From positions 71,529,433-71,593,432 of the forward strand of contig CM050690.1 of the NCBI GenBank assembly GCA_027574665.1: a DNA stretch of 64,000 bases, given 5' to 3'. The position numbers and the translations under genes were made by a program. This DNA is from Rhynochetos jubatus (lineage: Eukaryota; Chordata; Aves; Eurypygiformes; Rhynochetidae). Numbering within the stretch: the first letter of the stretch is position 1; each line of letters begins with the position of its first letter. The notes under the pieces are model-generated. The model saw nothing but the letters and a program-made list of their open reading frames with translations. It did no database searches and was not told where the DNA came from. This document shows positions 27,368-41,558 of the stretch, one piece after another.

Positions 27368-29988
27368 GGAGTTCTATTTGGAAAACTTCACATAGTATTT
27401 CACAACAGCCTTACAATTACTTCTGAGAAATCCAATTTCAAAGGTTTTGGCCTGGTATGATGTTTGAATAGGAAGATACTTAAAAAGCTAAGACAGTGAA
27501 AGCAACCTCCTGTTACTTTTCCAGAGAAGGTTACAGTGAAGATACTGTTACTAGCAAAGTATGGGAGTAGTATTACTGTAGTGACTACAGAAATTACAGT
27601 GAAGTGTGAACAGACAAGCCCTCCATAATATCACCACATACCATTGCTATTCGCTTGAGAAAAAAAACCCCAAAGTGCTCTTCAGCATCTCCGAAGGACT
27701 CTATGAGGCTGAATGATTACGCACTGGAAAGTGCTTCCTTAGGAGTGAGGAAAGTTTTGGCAAGCACTCTGCAACGTCACTATAAATTAAACCTCTGTGC
27801 TGCAGCTGTCCAAGGCTTTGTACTCAGCCCCTGACACAACACGTTGCCTCAGGCTCCTTGCTGAATGCCTGCCTAGCCACTGAGCTGGTTTTACTGTGCT
27901 CCCCTTTGTAAAACTGGGCCGTTATGCCCACTACAGGGCTGGCCACCTCCAATGCCACTTTCTGTTATGGCACAGGACATCAAACACTGGGCCAAGGCTT
28001 CACTATTGCTGGAAGGCTACCTGCAGCCTCCACTGTGTGTTGAAAAGAGCTGGGAGGCTTTTATGCACTAGCATTTCACACTGGAAATTAAAACAAAGAA
28101 TCAACATCAGGTGTAAATGAGGGGAAGGAAAGTACCACTGCTCCAGTTCAGGTTGGAGTTTTTTTGGTTTTCTTTTGATTTTGTGGTTCGTGGTTTTGTT
28201 TGGCTGGTTGGGGATTTTTTTATTTTTAATGAAAGCAATAAGCACTTTGGCAAATGAAAAAAAAAAGAGAATGTTACATTATTTGGAAATAAATTAGAAG
28301 GTTTAGATTAATATTGAGCTTCATGGGTAGCTACCACTTCCTTAACTTTGTTTTATTTTAGAATGCGTCACTCTTATTTCTATGCCTATGCAAAAAGTTT
28401 TCCAAACATTCAATGTCAAACAGGAAAACTGAAGTGGAAAGTGGATGACAGCCAGTCTAACTGAGCTTTATCAACACACTCCATACATCCTGACACATTA
28501 TACACGCTCTGGGTTACTGCAAGCACTATAACCAGTCATGCCACCGCTATTTTAAGAGACATCATATTTTTTCAAATGGAAAAGATAGAATTTCAACGTA
28601 AAGCCCAAAATAACATACTGTGTTGTTTACGATCCATATGTTGTTTGCATGAGATTGCAACACACAATTTAAAAAGTCCACGCATGCCAGCAGACCTAGA
28701 AAAATTAGGTGGTGTTGTGCAACTTTTTAGGCCATCAAAAATGATTATGTTTAAGTAGTATTTATTTAGTCTGACAAATAAAGCAGCGCTTACAGGACAT
28801 CAGATTTCATTATATATTTCACTGGCTACATATATACCTCCCACCAGAGAAAGTTAATACTGCTTCTCAGTTGGCTGAAGGAGAAATCACTGGGCAGGTG
28901 AGCAAAAAATAGATTTGTTCTCAACCCCAGAAATTGAACATGCTTCAACACATGGTCTCTTCTGACCCTGGAAACTTGGGACTGAACTCCAAACCCTTCC
29001 AGTCTCACATGGATGATCTCTAACTAAAACACTGGCCCATAAGCAGAGAATTAATTACTCGTGTCTCAAAAAATGATGTGTTTCTTGCTACTGCACCAAG
29101 GCAGCCACTACCAGCACTTATTTTAGATAAAACTATTGAGTTATGCCAGGAAAAGCATGGTTACCTTGGAGACCACTCCCAGAAAGCTCTGGCAGAACTC
29201 ACTAGATGTATTTTACCAAAATATATCTCTCTGTTAGATACAGTCAGTCAATCTCTATGTGTTTGAGCAGAACACGAGGACACAAAAGAAAGCAATCAGA
29301 ACAGTTGGTACTTAAACTAGCCACCCAGCACAGCTAGAATTTTAACATAAATATAAAGGAGAAAATAACTGTGTTCATATTCTAGTATATATGGGAGTAT
29401 TAACACTGTGGCATGACAGTAGCCTACAACAAATAAATGTGCTTTTTCGTTTGTTTCCTTTTGTTAGGGACTGTACAGAGAACAAGTACATATCATACTG
29501 AAAACATTGAAGTAGACTTTCCCTCCACCAAATGTAGAAAACACACTATTTCATTGATTTAGTACCGTCTCTGGGACAGAGTCAGTATTTAGGGAGACAT
29601 GTTGGAACTCATGTTTACTTTTAAAAGAATAGTACAGCAGACTCATCTTGAAATTGATCCTTTTAAACTGAGCCTGAAACCATCTGGATCTGGGAAATAC
29701 ACTGTGAAGCCCTGAAATAAAAACAGTCACATGCGAAGTGTAAAGAGTTGTGAAAAAAGAGCTCAACACATCTACGATGATGCATAGTATTCAAGAACAC
29801 TTTTGTTCTGCTTCTGAAGACAGCACAAAAGGGCATTTCTTGCACCAACAGCTGAAAAAAGGCAAAGAATTCATTCAGAGAGTACAATTATAACTGATTT
29901 GCATGGTTAAAGCATTCCAGTTTCCCTAACCATTTAAGTGGGAGGAAAGGGCATGTTATCATGGCGACCTGTTCCACAATCAGCTATA

Positions 29989-30003
29989 TTTTTTTTTTTT
30001 TTT
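29989..30003 (+). repeat. Poly-T tract
   Basis: Fifteen consecutive T residues, about 250 bp upstream of the CR1 copy at 30259. Composition and distance give no reason to treat it as part of that element. Confidence 0.7.
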
Positions 30004-30258
30004 AAGCAAAGGAATCTTTACCACTGAATTCTGTCAGAAGTCAATTCTTGCATAAATCAGGCTCTAGGAAAACAGATTGTTCCATTGCCTCGATTTAATT
30101 CTGTACATGCTGCTGTCAAACATGATTTCTAGATCCTTTCAACAGAGCTGTAGTCCCTACTATGTTACTCTACATAACACCCTCCTGCTTCATAAGAGTG
30201 CCTGAGGACATATGAGAAACAATACATGCCATCTCCCTCACAACATCCTTTTAAGGCA

Positions 30259-31376
30259 CATCATCCTTGTCTCTAAACTGGAGAGACATGGATTTGACAG
30301 ATGGACAGCTCAGTGGATAAAGAACTGGCTGGCTGGTCACACTCAGAGAGTGGTGGTCAATGGCTCAGTGTCTGAGTGGAGACCAGTAACGAGCAGCGTT
30401 CCTCAGGGGTCAGTGTTGGGATCGGTCTGGTTTAACATCTTCATCAGTGACATGGACGACGGCATCGAGTGCACCCTCAGCAAGTTTGCTGATGACACCA
30501 AGCCGTGTGGTGTGGTCAACACACTGGAGGGAAGGGATGGCATCCAGAGGGACCTGGACAGGCTGGAGAGCTGGGCCTGTGCCAACCGCATGGAGTTCAA
30601 CAAGGCCAAGGGCAAGGTCCTGCACCTGGGTCGGGGCAATCCCAAGCACAAGGACAGGCTGGGTGGAGAATGGATCGAGAGCAGCCCTGAGGAGAAGGAC
30701 TTGGGGGTACTGGGGGATGAAAAGCTGGACATGAGCCGGCAGTGTGTGCTGGCAGCCCAGAAAGCCAACCGTATCCTGGGCTGTATCAGGAGATGTGTGG
30801 CCAGCAGGTTGAGGGAGGGGATTCTCCCCCTCTACTCTGCTCTTGTACAACCCCACCTGCAGTTCTGCATCCAGCTCTGGGGCCCTCAACATAAGAAGTA
30901 TATAGACCAGTTGGAACAAGTCCAGAGGAGGCCCCAGAGATGCTCTCAGGGCTGGAGCACGTCTCCTATGAAGAAAGGCGGAGAGAATTGGGCTTGTTCA
31001 GCCTGGAGAAGAGAAGGCTCCAGGGAGACCTTATTGCAGCCTTCCAGTACCTGAAGGCAGCCTACAAGAAAGCTGGGGGTGGCTTTTTACAAGGGCCTGA
31101 AGTGACAGGAGAAGGGGTAACGGGTTTAAACTGAAAGCAGGGAGATTTAGATTGGATATCAGGAAGAGATTCTTCATGGAGAGGTTGGGGAGGCACTGGA
31201 ACAGGTTGCTCAGAGAAGCTGTGGATGTCCCATCCCTGGAAGTGTCCAAGGCCAGGCTGGATGAGGCTTTGAGCAGCCTGACCTAGTGGAGGGTGTCCTT
31301 GCCCATGGCAGGGGGGGTTGGAATTAGATGGTCTTTAGGGTCCCTTCCAGCCCAAACTGTTCTATGATTCTATGAT
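30259..31376 (+). mobile_element. CR1 LINE, 5'-truncated, with reverse-transcriptase remnant and complete 3' end
   Basis: This is a chicken-repeat-1-type non-LTR retrotransposon of about 1.1 kb. It opens within the reverse-transcriptase region and runs through the 3'UTR, ending in the CR1 hallmark 'tctatgattctatgat' at 31361-31376. The GC content is well above that of the flanks. CR1 copies are usually 5'-truncated and lack clear target duplications, as here. It lies in the large RAI14 intron, antisense to the gene. It is dead: the 5' half of pol is missing and the frame is broken near 30940 and again near 31080. Confidence 0.95.
30270..31054 (+). pseudogene. CR1 reverse-transcriptase fragment
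   Basis: The open frame contains the C-terminal half of a CR1 reverse transcriptase. Visible motifs are VPQGSVLG (template/primer grip region) and FADD (catalytic Asp-Asp). Downstream are the thumb-like stretches typical of CR1, such as [35 protein letters not shown] and [20 protein letters not shown]. The N-terminal endonuclease and the first RT motifs are absent. From about 30940 the CR1-like reading continues in another frame ([20 protein letters not shown]), so the residues after about 30930 in this frame are nonsense. The apparent start codon at 30212 lies in host sequence and is not a real start. Confidence 0.88.
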
Positions 31377-34300
31377 CTCTACTGCCCTAATGACACAGTG
31401 TTATTCCAGTAGGGCTTATATGAAGGGGAATATGCTTCTGCAAACAAATGGATGCTCTTCTCTGAGGAAGTGGAGGTTTCTCGCATTCTGCAACAGTCAA
31501 CTCATCATCACAATTTTAGCTCTTCAGCTACTTGCACCCAACTTCCTCCCTCCAACCCTCCACCCTTAAGTTTTTTCAGAAGTACAGCACCATTTGTACC
31601 TTTATTACTACACAGTCACCTGGTTAGCCTGCCCAGTCCCTGAGCTACAGAAATCTGCAATCAGACAGCAAACTGCTCATCTTCTGCTTGAAACGGAGCC
31701 AGACAAGTAGTGAGCAACAGTTACAGCCTGAGCCGAAATTAACCAGCTCAACAACATGCACACAACAGGCTTTACAAGGTGTGAAGAATTTCAGTGTTTT
31801 CCATGGAAAGCACTGATTGCAGAAGGCTCCCTTTCCTCTAGACCAAAATGCCAAAAAAAAAGTCAGTTCTCTCTGCCTATTATACAGAATTACAGACCTA
31901 TTTTTAGCCCTCAGACAAAGGTGTATTTTCCCCCCACCATCTAAATACTGTGAAGCTGTACACAAACACAAGATGGCTTTTAATTCATGACCTACATTCC
32001 AAAACCTCAAACAGGCATCAAGTTCTTCAAGATAAAAATCACTTTAAAAATCTTTCTGGTTTTAATTTCTTTTAGTGAGAATGCTCTAAAGAACAGAAGG
32101 TTGGGAAAGGAGCATACTTCTGTTCATATTTTCTGAGTCAGCCTCCCCCCACCCCACGAACTTTCACCCCCTTGCAGAAGTTCATGCCTGTTGAAAATTA
32201 AAATGTCTGCATTGTAGGATGGGCCATTATAATTCAACACATGCTGCTTTGGTGGAGAAAAAGCATGTTTTTGAAATAGCTCTGTTACGGGTCAGGAATG
32301 TAAAGCAGAGTTCATATTTCAGATTAAAATGGGAACCAGGGCCTTTTCTTGCAAACCCAACTCAGCTTTCCAGTAGTGAAGGAAAAGTCTGTGCAGTAAG
32401 GTCTTTGTAGTGTCCTGCATCAGGCACTTAGGTATACTAATGAAGAGGTCACTGACTGCATGTGTTTTACAAATGGCAGATTGCAAAGTCCTGTTTCTAC
32501 CACTGACTGCAAGTTTTCAACATTTGCTTTAGAACATACTTTTCCTGTGCCAGCCTTTACACTGCCACAGATGACTCAATGGGCAATCACATGCTCTATA
32601 TCATTCCAGAGAGCATCCCAGGCTCACAAAACAACTGCACTATTGAAACACCACAAGTAGAAACAGTACAGCTCAAATGAGATGGTGTCACAACTATGTA
32701 TTCTGTTCCTCAAAGCTATGCAGACTGTGGTTTGATGCATTTTGCTACAAGTCCCAGCACCTTCTCACAGTAGAGTGCAAAATCTCTCTCCTTGCACCCT
32801 GTCCCACAACTGTTTTGGTTTGTTTACTCCAAACAATCCTTTTTTGCTCTTAGATTCACATGTGTGCTTAAGAGGGAAAAATTATGAAAGTCACTACAAT
32901 CGTACAACATCAGTGTCTACACCCTGTAGTGGAGCACGTTGCTTGATGGTCGTTGTCTCAGAAGATGGATGGGAAGCCAAGGGAAAGGAAACAATACCAA
33001 GTTCATTCTCACAGAAAGAGCATCTTCCAAGCTCTTCACCAGAATTTGTTTTGCAGAATATGTCTATCCCTCACTTTTATTTGTCTAAGATGCAGCAATC
33101 AGTCTGACAGACTTGCTAACAGAGTAGTACGTCTGACCTGATCAAGATGCTGTAATCTAGTGAACAGCAAACAGGCGCATGGGAAAAGCTCCTGAGGAAC
33201 CCAGCAAGAATTCTATACATATGTCCCACACAGAACATGTATGTTTTGCATGTAAACTATCTGCTCACTGTCTGTTTTTAGGCAGTCCACTGAGACACAG
33301 CATTTCTGAATACATTTCTCCCCCCAAACCCCTGCTGCTCTGACAGGTTGGAGAAGGCAGCAACCCAGACAGAGTAGACACCAGGCAGGCAGTATTCCTG
33401 AAAGCCACCCAGACTGGTATGTATGTGAGACACTCGCATCTGAAGATATAAGGGTCAATCTCTGCCTCTGAAGGGTGAATCAGGAAAATTTGTAACATAT
33501 TATGAAGCAGGATTATCATAATGACAAAATACCCCATTCTAACCCTTTCATTTCTTGTCTGCATTAACAGCGTAAAAAAAGTATCAAGAAATAGTATGCA
33601 AGTTGTGCCGCTTAAGTCCTCAAAACAATGACAGTGACAGAATATGACTGTTCCCTCTGGGCAAAGGTTATGCCCATCAACATAACATGCACAATAATGT
33701 CACGTAGGAAAAAAAATAGATCACAACCTTTTGCTACATTGCGGTACTATTTATTGTACCAGAAACTGTGCGGTTAGAGATGCATGTTAGAGTTCGAATT
33801 ATCCTAACATTTCAGGGCCCCAGACATGGTTGAAAGTGCAATTGCACAAAGCACTAGCGAAAATCTACTCTATTATTCTCAAACTGCAAGTGTACCAGAT
33901 GCTTGCTGAAACAAGGACAGCCTCCAGAACAGCCGTGTTTAGTAGATTTATTAAGCAAATTCAATGTGACACTACTTTTGGAGTTCCATCCATTTTACAG
34001 AGTGGAATCAGATCTCCTAACAAGTTTTTTCAGCATAGGCAGAAACCACATCCTTATTGATGAATATTAATTGTGAGCTTCAAAAACTGGTCCCAGCTGG
34101 TAGCTTTCTGTTAGCACTGCTGGTATTCATGACCAAGTGTCAGAAAAACCTACAGCCCTTGATGGTTAGTTCTAGCAGACTCAGCAATACAAGTTGGAGG
34201 GTCCCATTCTTGTTCCAGAACTATTTCTTTTGAAATAGCTTTTAATTTGGTGTCAGTTCCTCCCTCCACCCCACCCCACCAAGAGGTTTATGCAATCATT

Positions 34301-37300
34301 CTCTACAAGAACACCTACTCCAAGATTACTGAAAGCTAGGAAGCAGTCTCCAAGATAAATAACCTCATGCAAGTTTCATGAAAACAGTGATTATGTCGAC
34401 AAGAATAATACAGTGTTTCCACCAGAGGCTGCAGCATGAACTTAGCTGTTTTGTATGATCTGCCAAATGCTGAACAGCTAACTGCACTACTTGCTTTAGC
34501 AATTTGGAACAGCCCCAGCAGACACTGCCTGATGCCCAGCAGGCAGGTGGGGGACATGGGAGAGAGTTGCCTCTACAGGCATGTCAGAGAAACAGCAGAA
34601 AGAGCAGACATGGAACGTAAGAGTGGGAAAACCACAGGTACTGTGGTGAGGTGGAAGAGGAGTACAAAACAACCATGCAGGACGGCCAGGCTTCACTAGT
34701 TGTGTTGCTCACCAAGGACCTTGTGAAATCTAAGAAACCCAAGACTGATTCCATCCAACCTCAAGAAACACTGCAAAAAGCTTGTATGACGTTTCTTAAA
34801 AGGTTCACTGTTGTTTTTATAACTTTTGCAAAGTATGTAGTCATATTTACAACATAAATCAGGTAGACTTTACTAGGAAAGGAGGTTTAAATTGGGGGAC
34901 TGAGAAAGAAGGTAAAGGAGATCTCAAAAGGAATGTATCTGGGACTTTTAATACCAACAGCAGCAACTCCATCACATCATCTTGCATACAAAAAAAATCA
35001 GTTTATTAACTCCCTTAAAAACACTCTATGTGTCACTGAAAATTGAGAACTTCATGAACACTACAGAGTTAACCACATTGCTTTCCACTACTGGAAATAA
35101 GATTCTCTCACTGTCATTCTCATCAGCTGAAATTATGTTCTCCCCAGCAACTGCAGAGCACTGCAGGTCTGGCAAGCTTACACACTAAAAGACTGAGACA
35201 GTTAAGCATTAAGTAAGAGAACACAAATTAACATCAACTGCTGATTTTCCCCACCACTAGGCCTTCTTGTAACAAAGACTAAGAACACTGTAATTAACTT
35301 TGCTCATGAAATGCTATGTTCTAAAGTTGGGCCTAATTAGATGCAATATAATTCTTGCCAGAAACAGATAATGTGTGTCTTTCATCAACTTGGGTGATTG
35401 GAATTTATTAATGTTCAGCAAGTCTGCATAGCACAAATTATGTTTACCCACTGCTCCAACAACAAGCACAGCGTCTCTTTTAGGTACGATCAACTGTATT
35501 TGGTATTTTATGAGAAAGCAATGTGGCTTTCATTTTAGAATGCAACTTTGTAAGAGAAGAACCCCTCTAACTGCCAGGGCAAGAAGGAGGAATAAAAATA
35601 ACAGCATCAAGCATAGCAAGATCCTGGGCCAGTACTAGCTTTCTGTGGCAGAGATACATAACAAGCTTGCAGGAAAGAGCAAATGGATATGGAAAAAAGG
35701 AAGAAGGCACGGCTTAGCAATGATGCTTTTCATTATAGCACTAACAACAAATAAGATCTATTGGTAAGCATAATGCCTCAAGGGCAGTGTGAAAAAAACC
35801 ACATGAAGAAATGCCAAAAACATGCTCAAAGCTGCAGCAGGACAATGGAGGCCCACGCTGATGGTAACTCTCTCCCAAGTTACTGTCTTCTGAAGTTAGT
35901 TTAGCTTGAAATACTTCAGAACTACACCCACTATCAGCTACAGGGAAAACAAGGAACAGAACACGGATGACAACTCATGTCAGTGCAAGCTCCTATATTT
36001 TTCTGTTCAAGTAAAACTCAGGCTTCATGTCAATAGATGTATTTTCCTTTGGGGTGGGTTTTTTTTTTTGTTTTGCTTCCAACCAAGAACTTTTCTCCAG
36101 AGCTCAGCAGTGGTAGATGACCTCAAAGAGACCTCTCCCAGAAAGAGAGACTTAAGTGACCCTCCCACCTCTGCAGGAGGCACACATATTAAAGATATAG
36201 CTACGGTCTCAAGAAGACTTTGTCAGACTAGTCTTAAGCAGAAAGAAAAATGGCAGGCTGCCTCCTCTCTTCATGTCTTCCCCTATCAGAATAGCCAAGG
36301 AACAAACAGAAAACTGAACAGAAATGCAGGGGGGAGCAAGGGGTGTAACACCAGAAGTTCTTTAATTTTGAGTCTCCTCATACAACCCAAGGATGCAACA
36401 AATCACACATTTTATAAAGATTCATTACATGGAAAACCTATTAAGTCTAGAACTGCAAGTATCCAAAAGACTGGAGAAGACCCTCTAATTTCATTATAAG
36501 GTCCTGCCTACATGCCTAATGAGTTACAGTGTTCAACAACAAAGGTTTTGATGTCATGCAGCAGGCACTCAGTCCTAACTGTAGATTCTTAGCATATTAC
36601 ATGCCTTCCACCCAACCATTCAGTGTTAATTATTGTAATAGGTGTTGGATTTCATAACCAGCGGTCCTAGTCCTCTTTAATAATTACTGTTGTGCAAATA
36701 TTTTAACTTCTGTAAACACAGTTATAAGAATGTTATGAGAGTACATAAGTCAAGCAGCCAGCAAAGCTGCTAACTCTGAAAAGCCAAATCACTGTGTCCA
36801 AAAGCTACAGAAATTATGACTGTGTTTTCTGAATAAAGACAGGACCCAAACATTAGTAAGTTTAAACTCCTGCATGTATACCAACAGTACTAGGCAGGAT
36901 ATCTTGTTTTGCCATACTTCAGACATCTTGAGTTGATATCCAAGTTTGAAAGAGCACAGGCTAATGTCTAATGTGACTATTTAAGGATATTTTAAGATAA
37001 GCAGTAGGTTAGTTTTGGAACATACACTTATGCGTATGTGTTTGAAATGACTCATGAAGAGACAAGAATTCACATCATACACTCTGTGAAGGAATTCAGT
37101 ACATTTCTGGGTTAGCCTTGTATGTTCAGTGTGGTAGCACTGTGGCAAACATAGCAAATATTGGCAAGATTTGCCCTATTAAACAGCCAGTAGGTACAAA
37201 CATCACATACACCACTAGTAACAGCCACATCGGGTATGAAAAGATTTATGAGCTTTTACACTAGAAGCCAGGTGTTAAGGCAGTGTTGATTATATCTGTT

Positions 37301-40300
37301 CAAAGCCACAGAAAGAGGTTACTTGACCTAGCAAGTCATGTTCCCCACAGAAGAAGGGACTTGCTTCACCAATAAATACCAGAAAGTCTAAGATCATGGT
37401 GTGTACAGGTCACTGCACCTCCAGAAAGCAAGCTATTCCCCCTGCAGCTCTTGGGAATATCTACTTCCAATTTCTGTCTTCTGCATGGAGATGTTCCTTT
37501 GTGTTTCTTAACTGGATATTCAAGGTGACAAGCAAAACCAGCAAGGAGAAATACAGTGTTAAATATTTCCAGGAGACTGTACTGTACAGAAACACTTCAA
37601 AGAAATCTGCGTTTGTTTTTTTGTTCGTTTTCATTTGTTTTGAATAGTTTGTAATGGATTTGGCAATATTTAAGTTGGTTTATTCATTTTTCTAGACTTA
37701 CTTCCTTTTGCAGCAAGTGACATGAAGAATAAAAAGGCTGCTTCAAAGAAAAACCTAGCCAGGAACAAAAAAATCAAATTCATGGAATAAAGTGAATAAA
37801 CGGGGATTTTACTGCATAAATTCAAATTGCAAATTCCTGCAAACAGTGGTAATGACTGGAAAATGTTATGAATATTATTGTCACATTAAACTGTCAGCAT
37901 TTCTAGTCTTAATAAGGTAGCGCTCCCACCACTTGTGCGGAGATCAGAGATGCATATAACAACCAGTTTCCCTACACCTGGTCTGTATATAGTTGTATTT
38001 GAAGTCCAGTTAGTTTTCTTTGTTAAAAGAACTTGCATGACGTAACTTAAGAACACACTGAAACCTTCTCCTCTTTTCAACCCAGAAATGCTCACAGCAG
38101 CTGAAGCACACAATTTGAAATAAAGCTGGTTAAAAGACAACAAGGGAATTGGTTAGGGAATAGGGGCTTCTTGGCATTCCTTTAAACCATTTCCTGTTCA
38201 CCCTTGTGGAGTGTAATATAGCCCTAAGAAAATACATCTGACCTCACTCTTTTCAGCTGCATTAAAATAAGTTCTAAAAGCAATTTAAATATCAGATTGC
38301 ACATTCATAAACTAAAAAGAAGTACATTCATGAACTTAAAAAAAAGAGAGGTTATATATATTATTGCTTTTGTCTTCCACTAAGACAAGTTGGTTTTTTT
38401 CTTTTTTTGTTTTAATTTAATGAGAGCTTTGATTTTCCCTGGGAGACTGGGTCAACAGACTAGGGCACTTCCTGTCTGCAGCAATGCCGTGTGCTTATGC
38501 AGACATGAGTCTTCTGACAAACAACTGATTTATTTCAAAGAGGGGGTCATTACAATCATGGCATATAGCAAGATCACATTCTTTCCTACTTGTTTTGCTT
38601 AATGACTATGGATTACTCAAACATACTTGAAAAGAAGATGCATTTCAGCTGTGTGTGAAAACTGATAATTCATCCAAAATCCCACACACACACTGAAAAC
38701 AGAGGAGGAGGAGCCATGTTCTAAGTCAGTCTGTGATTATGTGCTAACAAAAACTGGGAGCAATACTACCCAAAATAACTGAGCTATTAAAAGGTAAAAG
38801 ATCTGGTCCTACAAAGTCCCAAGCACCTTGCCACGAGGAACACTGGCCTCTACTTTTCAGAAAAGATCATTAAAGGGAACTATAAGCAGGGTCATTGATG
38901 ACTTCCATATTGAAAAATCACCCTTCTGAATCATACCAATGGAAGTGTCCATGCAAACCTCATGCAGCCCTATTGCACATATCTGGGACAAACCCAAGTG
39001 CCCTGGAAAGGAAGGGCAGATCTCCAGCAGCACACGACAGCAGCACCTCCATCAACTACCCACAGCAGGAAACTCAATAGACAGAAGTTCACAGCAACAG
39101 CCGGCAGACCTACCAAGGTCAGAACCATCCAAGGAGTCTCAAACTATGTAGAGTTGAGAACAAAGTTAAACTGGGCATGGTAAAAAATGGTTGTCTCTCC
39201 TTAAGAGAATTTAGGCAGCCCCCACGTTTCCATCGTATTCATGCACTGCACAATTACTTTTCTGTCCATCACAATTACCCCACATAAATATTTTCCAAAC
39301 CTGCCCCTTATTTTAAAGATGTGGAAGTGGGATAACAAGTCCCTGCACAAGATTACAGAAACTTGTATTGGAAGATGAGGGGTTCTTCCAACCTTCCAAC
39401 CTTTCCTTCTTATACTGCACTTGCTTGGCAGTTCTCATGCTGTTCAACCAGAAGCTAAAGTCTGTTCCAATGGAGACACACAGTATCTGTTCCTCCCCCT
39501 CTAAACGAGACTGTACTAACTTTGTTTACAGCCACCTTGAGTGCATGTACAAGCTACTTAATGGTTCATTTGTTTTTCTTATGTCAAAGAATGCAATTTC
39601 ATAATTGTGTTTGCTGTATGTACAGAGACATGAAACAATCCTACGTTCATAAAACTGAAGCTACTAAGTACTATATAGGTAATTTACAGACTAATTAAAA
39701 AAAACCCAAACACGGAAAATCCATTAGTATGAAAAAACAGAAATATAAATTTAAGAAAATGAAAATGCTGCCTTAAAAGCAGTCGTTAAATCTGTGAGAG
39801 TTATCCAGGAGACAGGAGAGGGAAATGAGTGCAAGAATTACTATTGCAGAAGAGCAGGAAGAAATCTATCATTAAGTAATATTTATGTATCACTTCTAGA
39901 TAGCAGGATTTTTTCTGTTAGCTTATAGCCAGACACAACCCAAGTCACCTCTGCAGGAAACAGGCAATTTAGCATTTCAGGACTATAAAGCAACTTGAAT
40001 TTAACCTAGAAGTATCAGGATTCATAATAAAAATAAAATTAAAAAAAGGCAAAACACCCAAACAGATTATAAATCTAAATTCCAGGCACGGAAACTCCCT
40101 TGTACGGATACGGAAAAATACCCCATGGCAGAACAATCACATTCTTATGCTACCAGAAGAAAAACACTAAAAAATGCCAAGTACATTTCGGCTACATTTT
40201 AACTTACTAAACTCGTCTTCCTGGTCCCTGAAGAACACTTACCTAGCATTCCTCCATTTCATATTTGAAAATCTCAGATTGGACTGGGTGCCTTCCCTCC

Positions 40301-41558
40301 AACAACACAGCACAGCTACACAAACCAGATACCAATGTATTTTACAGGCTGAAACAGCAGCCATAGTTGCTTCTTTGCCCAAAACTCTGCAATGAGTTAG
40401 TAAAAACAGTCTGGAAACAAGCTTCTATAGCTAGAGGATAGTCTCATGTTCCCTCAGCCAGCCCAAATGAAAAAATAATAATAAAGCAAGTTTGGTCATT
40501 ACCATGTAATGTGTAATGACTGTGTAAGAACCCACATTTAAAAATGAGGAAAAAACGTACCATACATTATCCCAGAGTCATAGTCAATATTAACAGAAAC
40601 TGATGGTCACCCTTCAACAGGCCTGAAGAAACAACTGTGGCTGTTTTCCCCCCGCACTGCTAATGTTTGCCATTTCCCATTCACTACATCACAGTTTAGA
40701 AAGCAGTACATAAATTTCTACCTCAAATGATCCTTTAAGTAAAAAAAATTACTCAAAACCATAAAAATCCAGCCTTCATCTGACCTCAGGCATCTTACCA
40801 TATCTGAGTAAATGGATATAGTTGAAGTGCTCCACAGAGGGAAATTTTCAAGAGTTTTTTTGCTATGACATTGATCTGAGCTGATGGTCTTCACAAACAC
40901 ATGGATAACACAACCTTCTTCTTCAGAGCATGACATGCTAAATAACCAGCACAGTAACCCAGCTGAAGCGAGACCTGGCTTGCAAACAAGGAACCTACAC
41001 TAAGAACAGCAAAACCAAAACACCCTGAGCAACTTCAAGTTTACAAGCAAACAACATATGCATTTAGAAGTGGTATACACTACTGGAAAAAAAAAAACTG
41101 CTGCCCAACACAAAGCCTAGGGCAGCTTCTTGAGGTACAGTGCTTCACACGCATAGCCCTGTTTACAATACCTATTCCAACATAATTGCAAGGATGCACA
41201 CCTGCTGCTTGTTTTACCTCTCACACTGACACACGACGGGAGGAAGCTGAGATAAATCCAGCAAAAGCAGAGAGCAACAGGCTGTTTGTACCAAGAGACA
41301 CGCGACAGGACATAATTGGGTGGGGAAAAAAGTAATCCACAAAAATCCCACCCTCAAGTGTGCTATTACTGTGCCAGTAAATGCAATTAATACTAACACC
41401 TCCAAGATAGCTGGAACTTGCAGTCCTTCTCAAACAACTACCTAAGGCATAAGCATATGATAGGCTGTTCAGGTTCCCTCAGGAAAGCATCCAGTTTCCT
41501 CCCCTGACAAACACACAAATAATGTGGTAAACAAACAGCTACCCACAACATCCCCCCC

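Noticed and set aside
30403-30919. Minus-strand frames of 121 and 169 codons
   Set aside because: They are antisense shadows of the CR1 reverse-transcriptase segment; the plus strand carries the recognisable motifs.
35906-36499. 197-codon plus-strand open frame
   Set aside because: It crosses a poly-T stretch, shows no domain, signal peptide or family likeness, and lies in an intron. Across six frames of 64 kb of AT-rich DNA one frame of this size is expected by chance.
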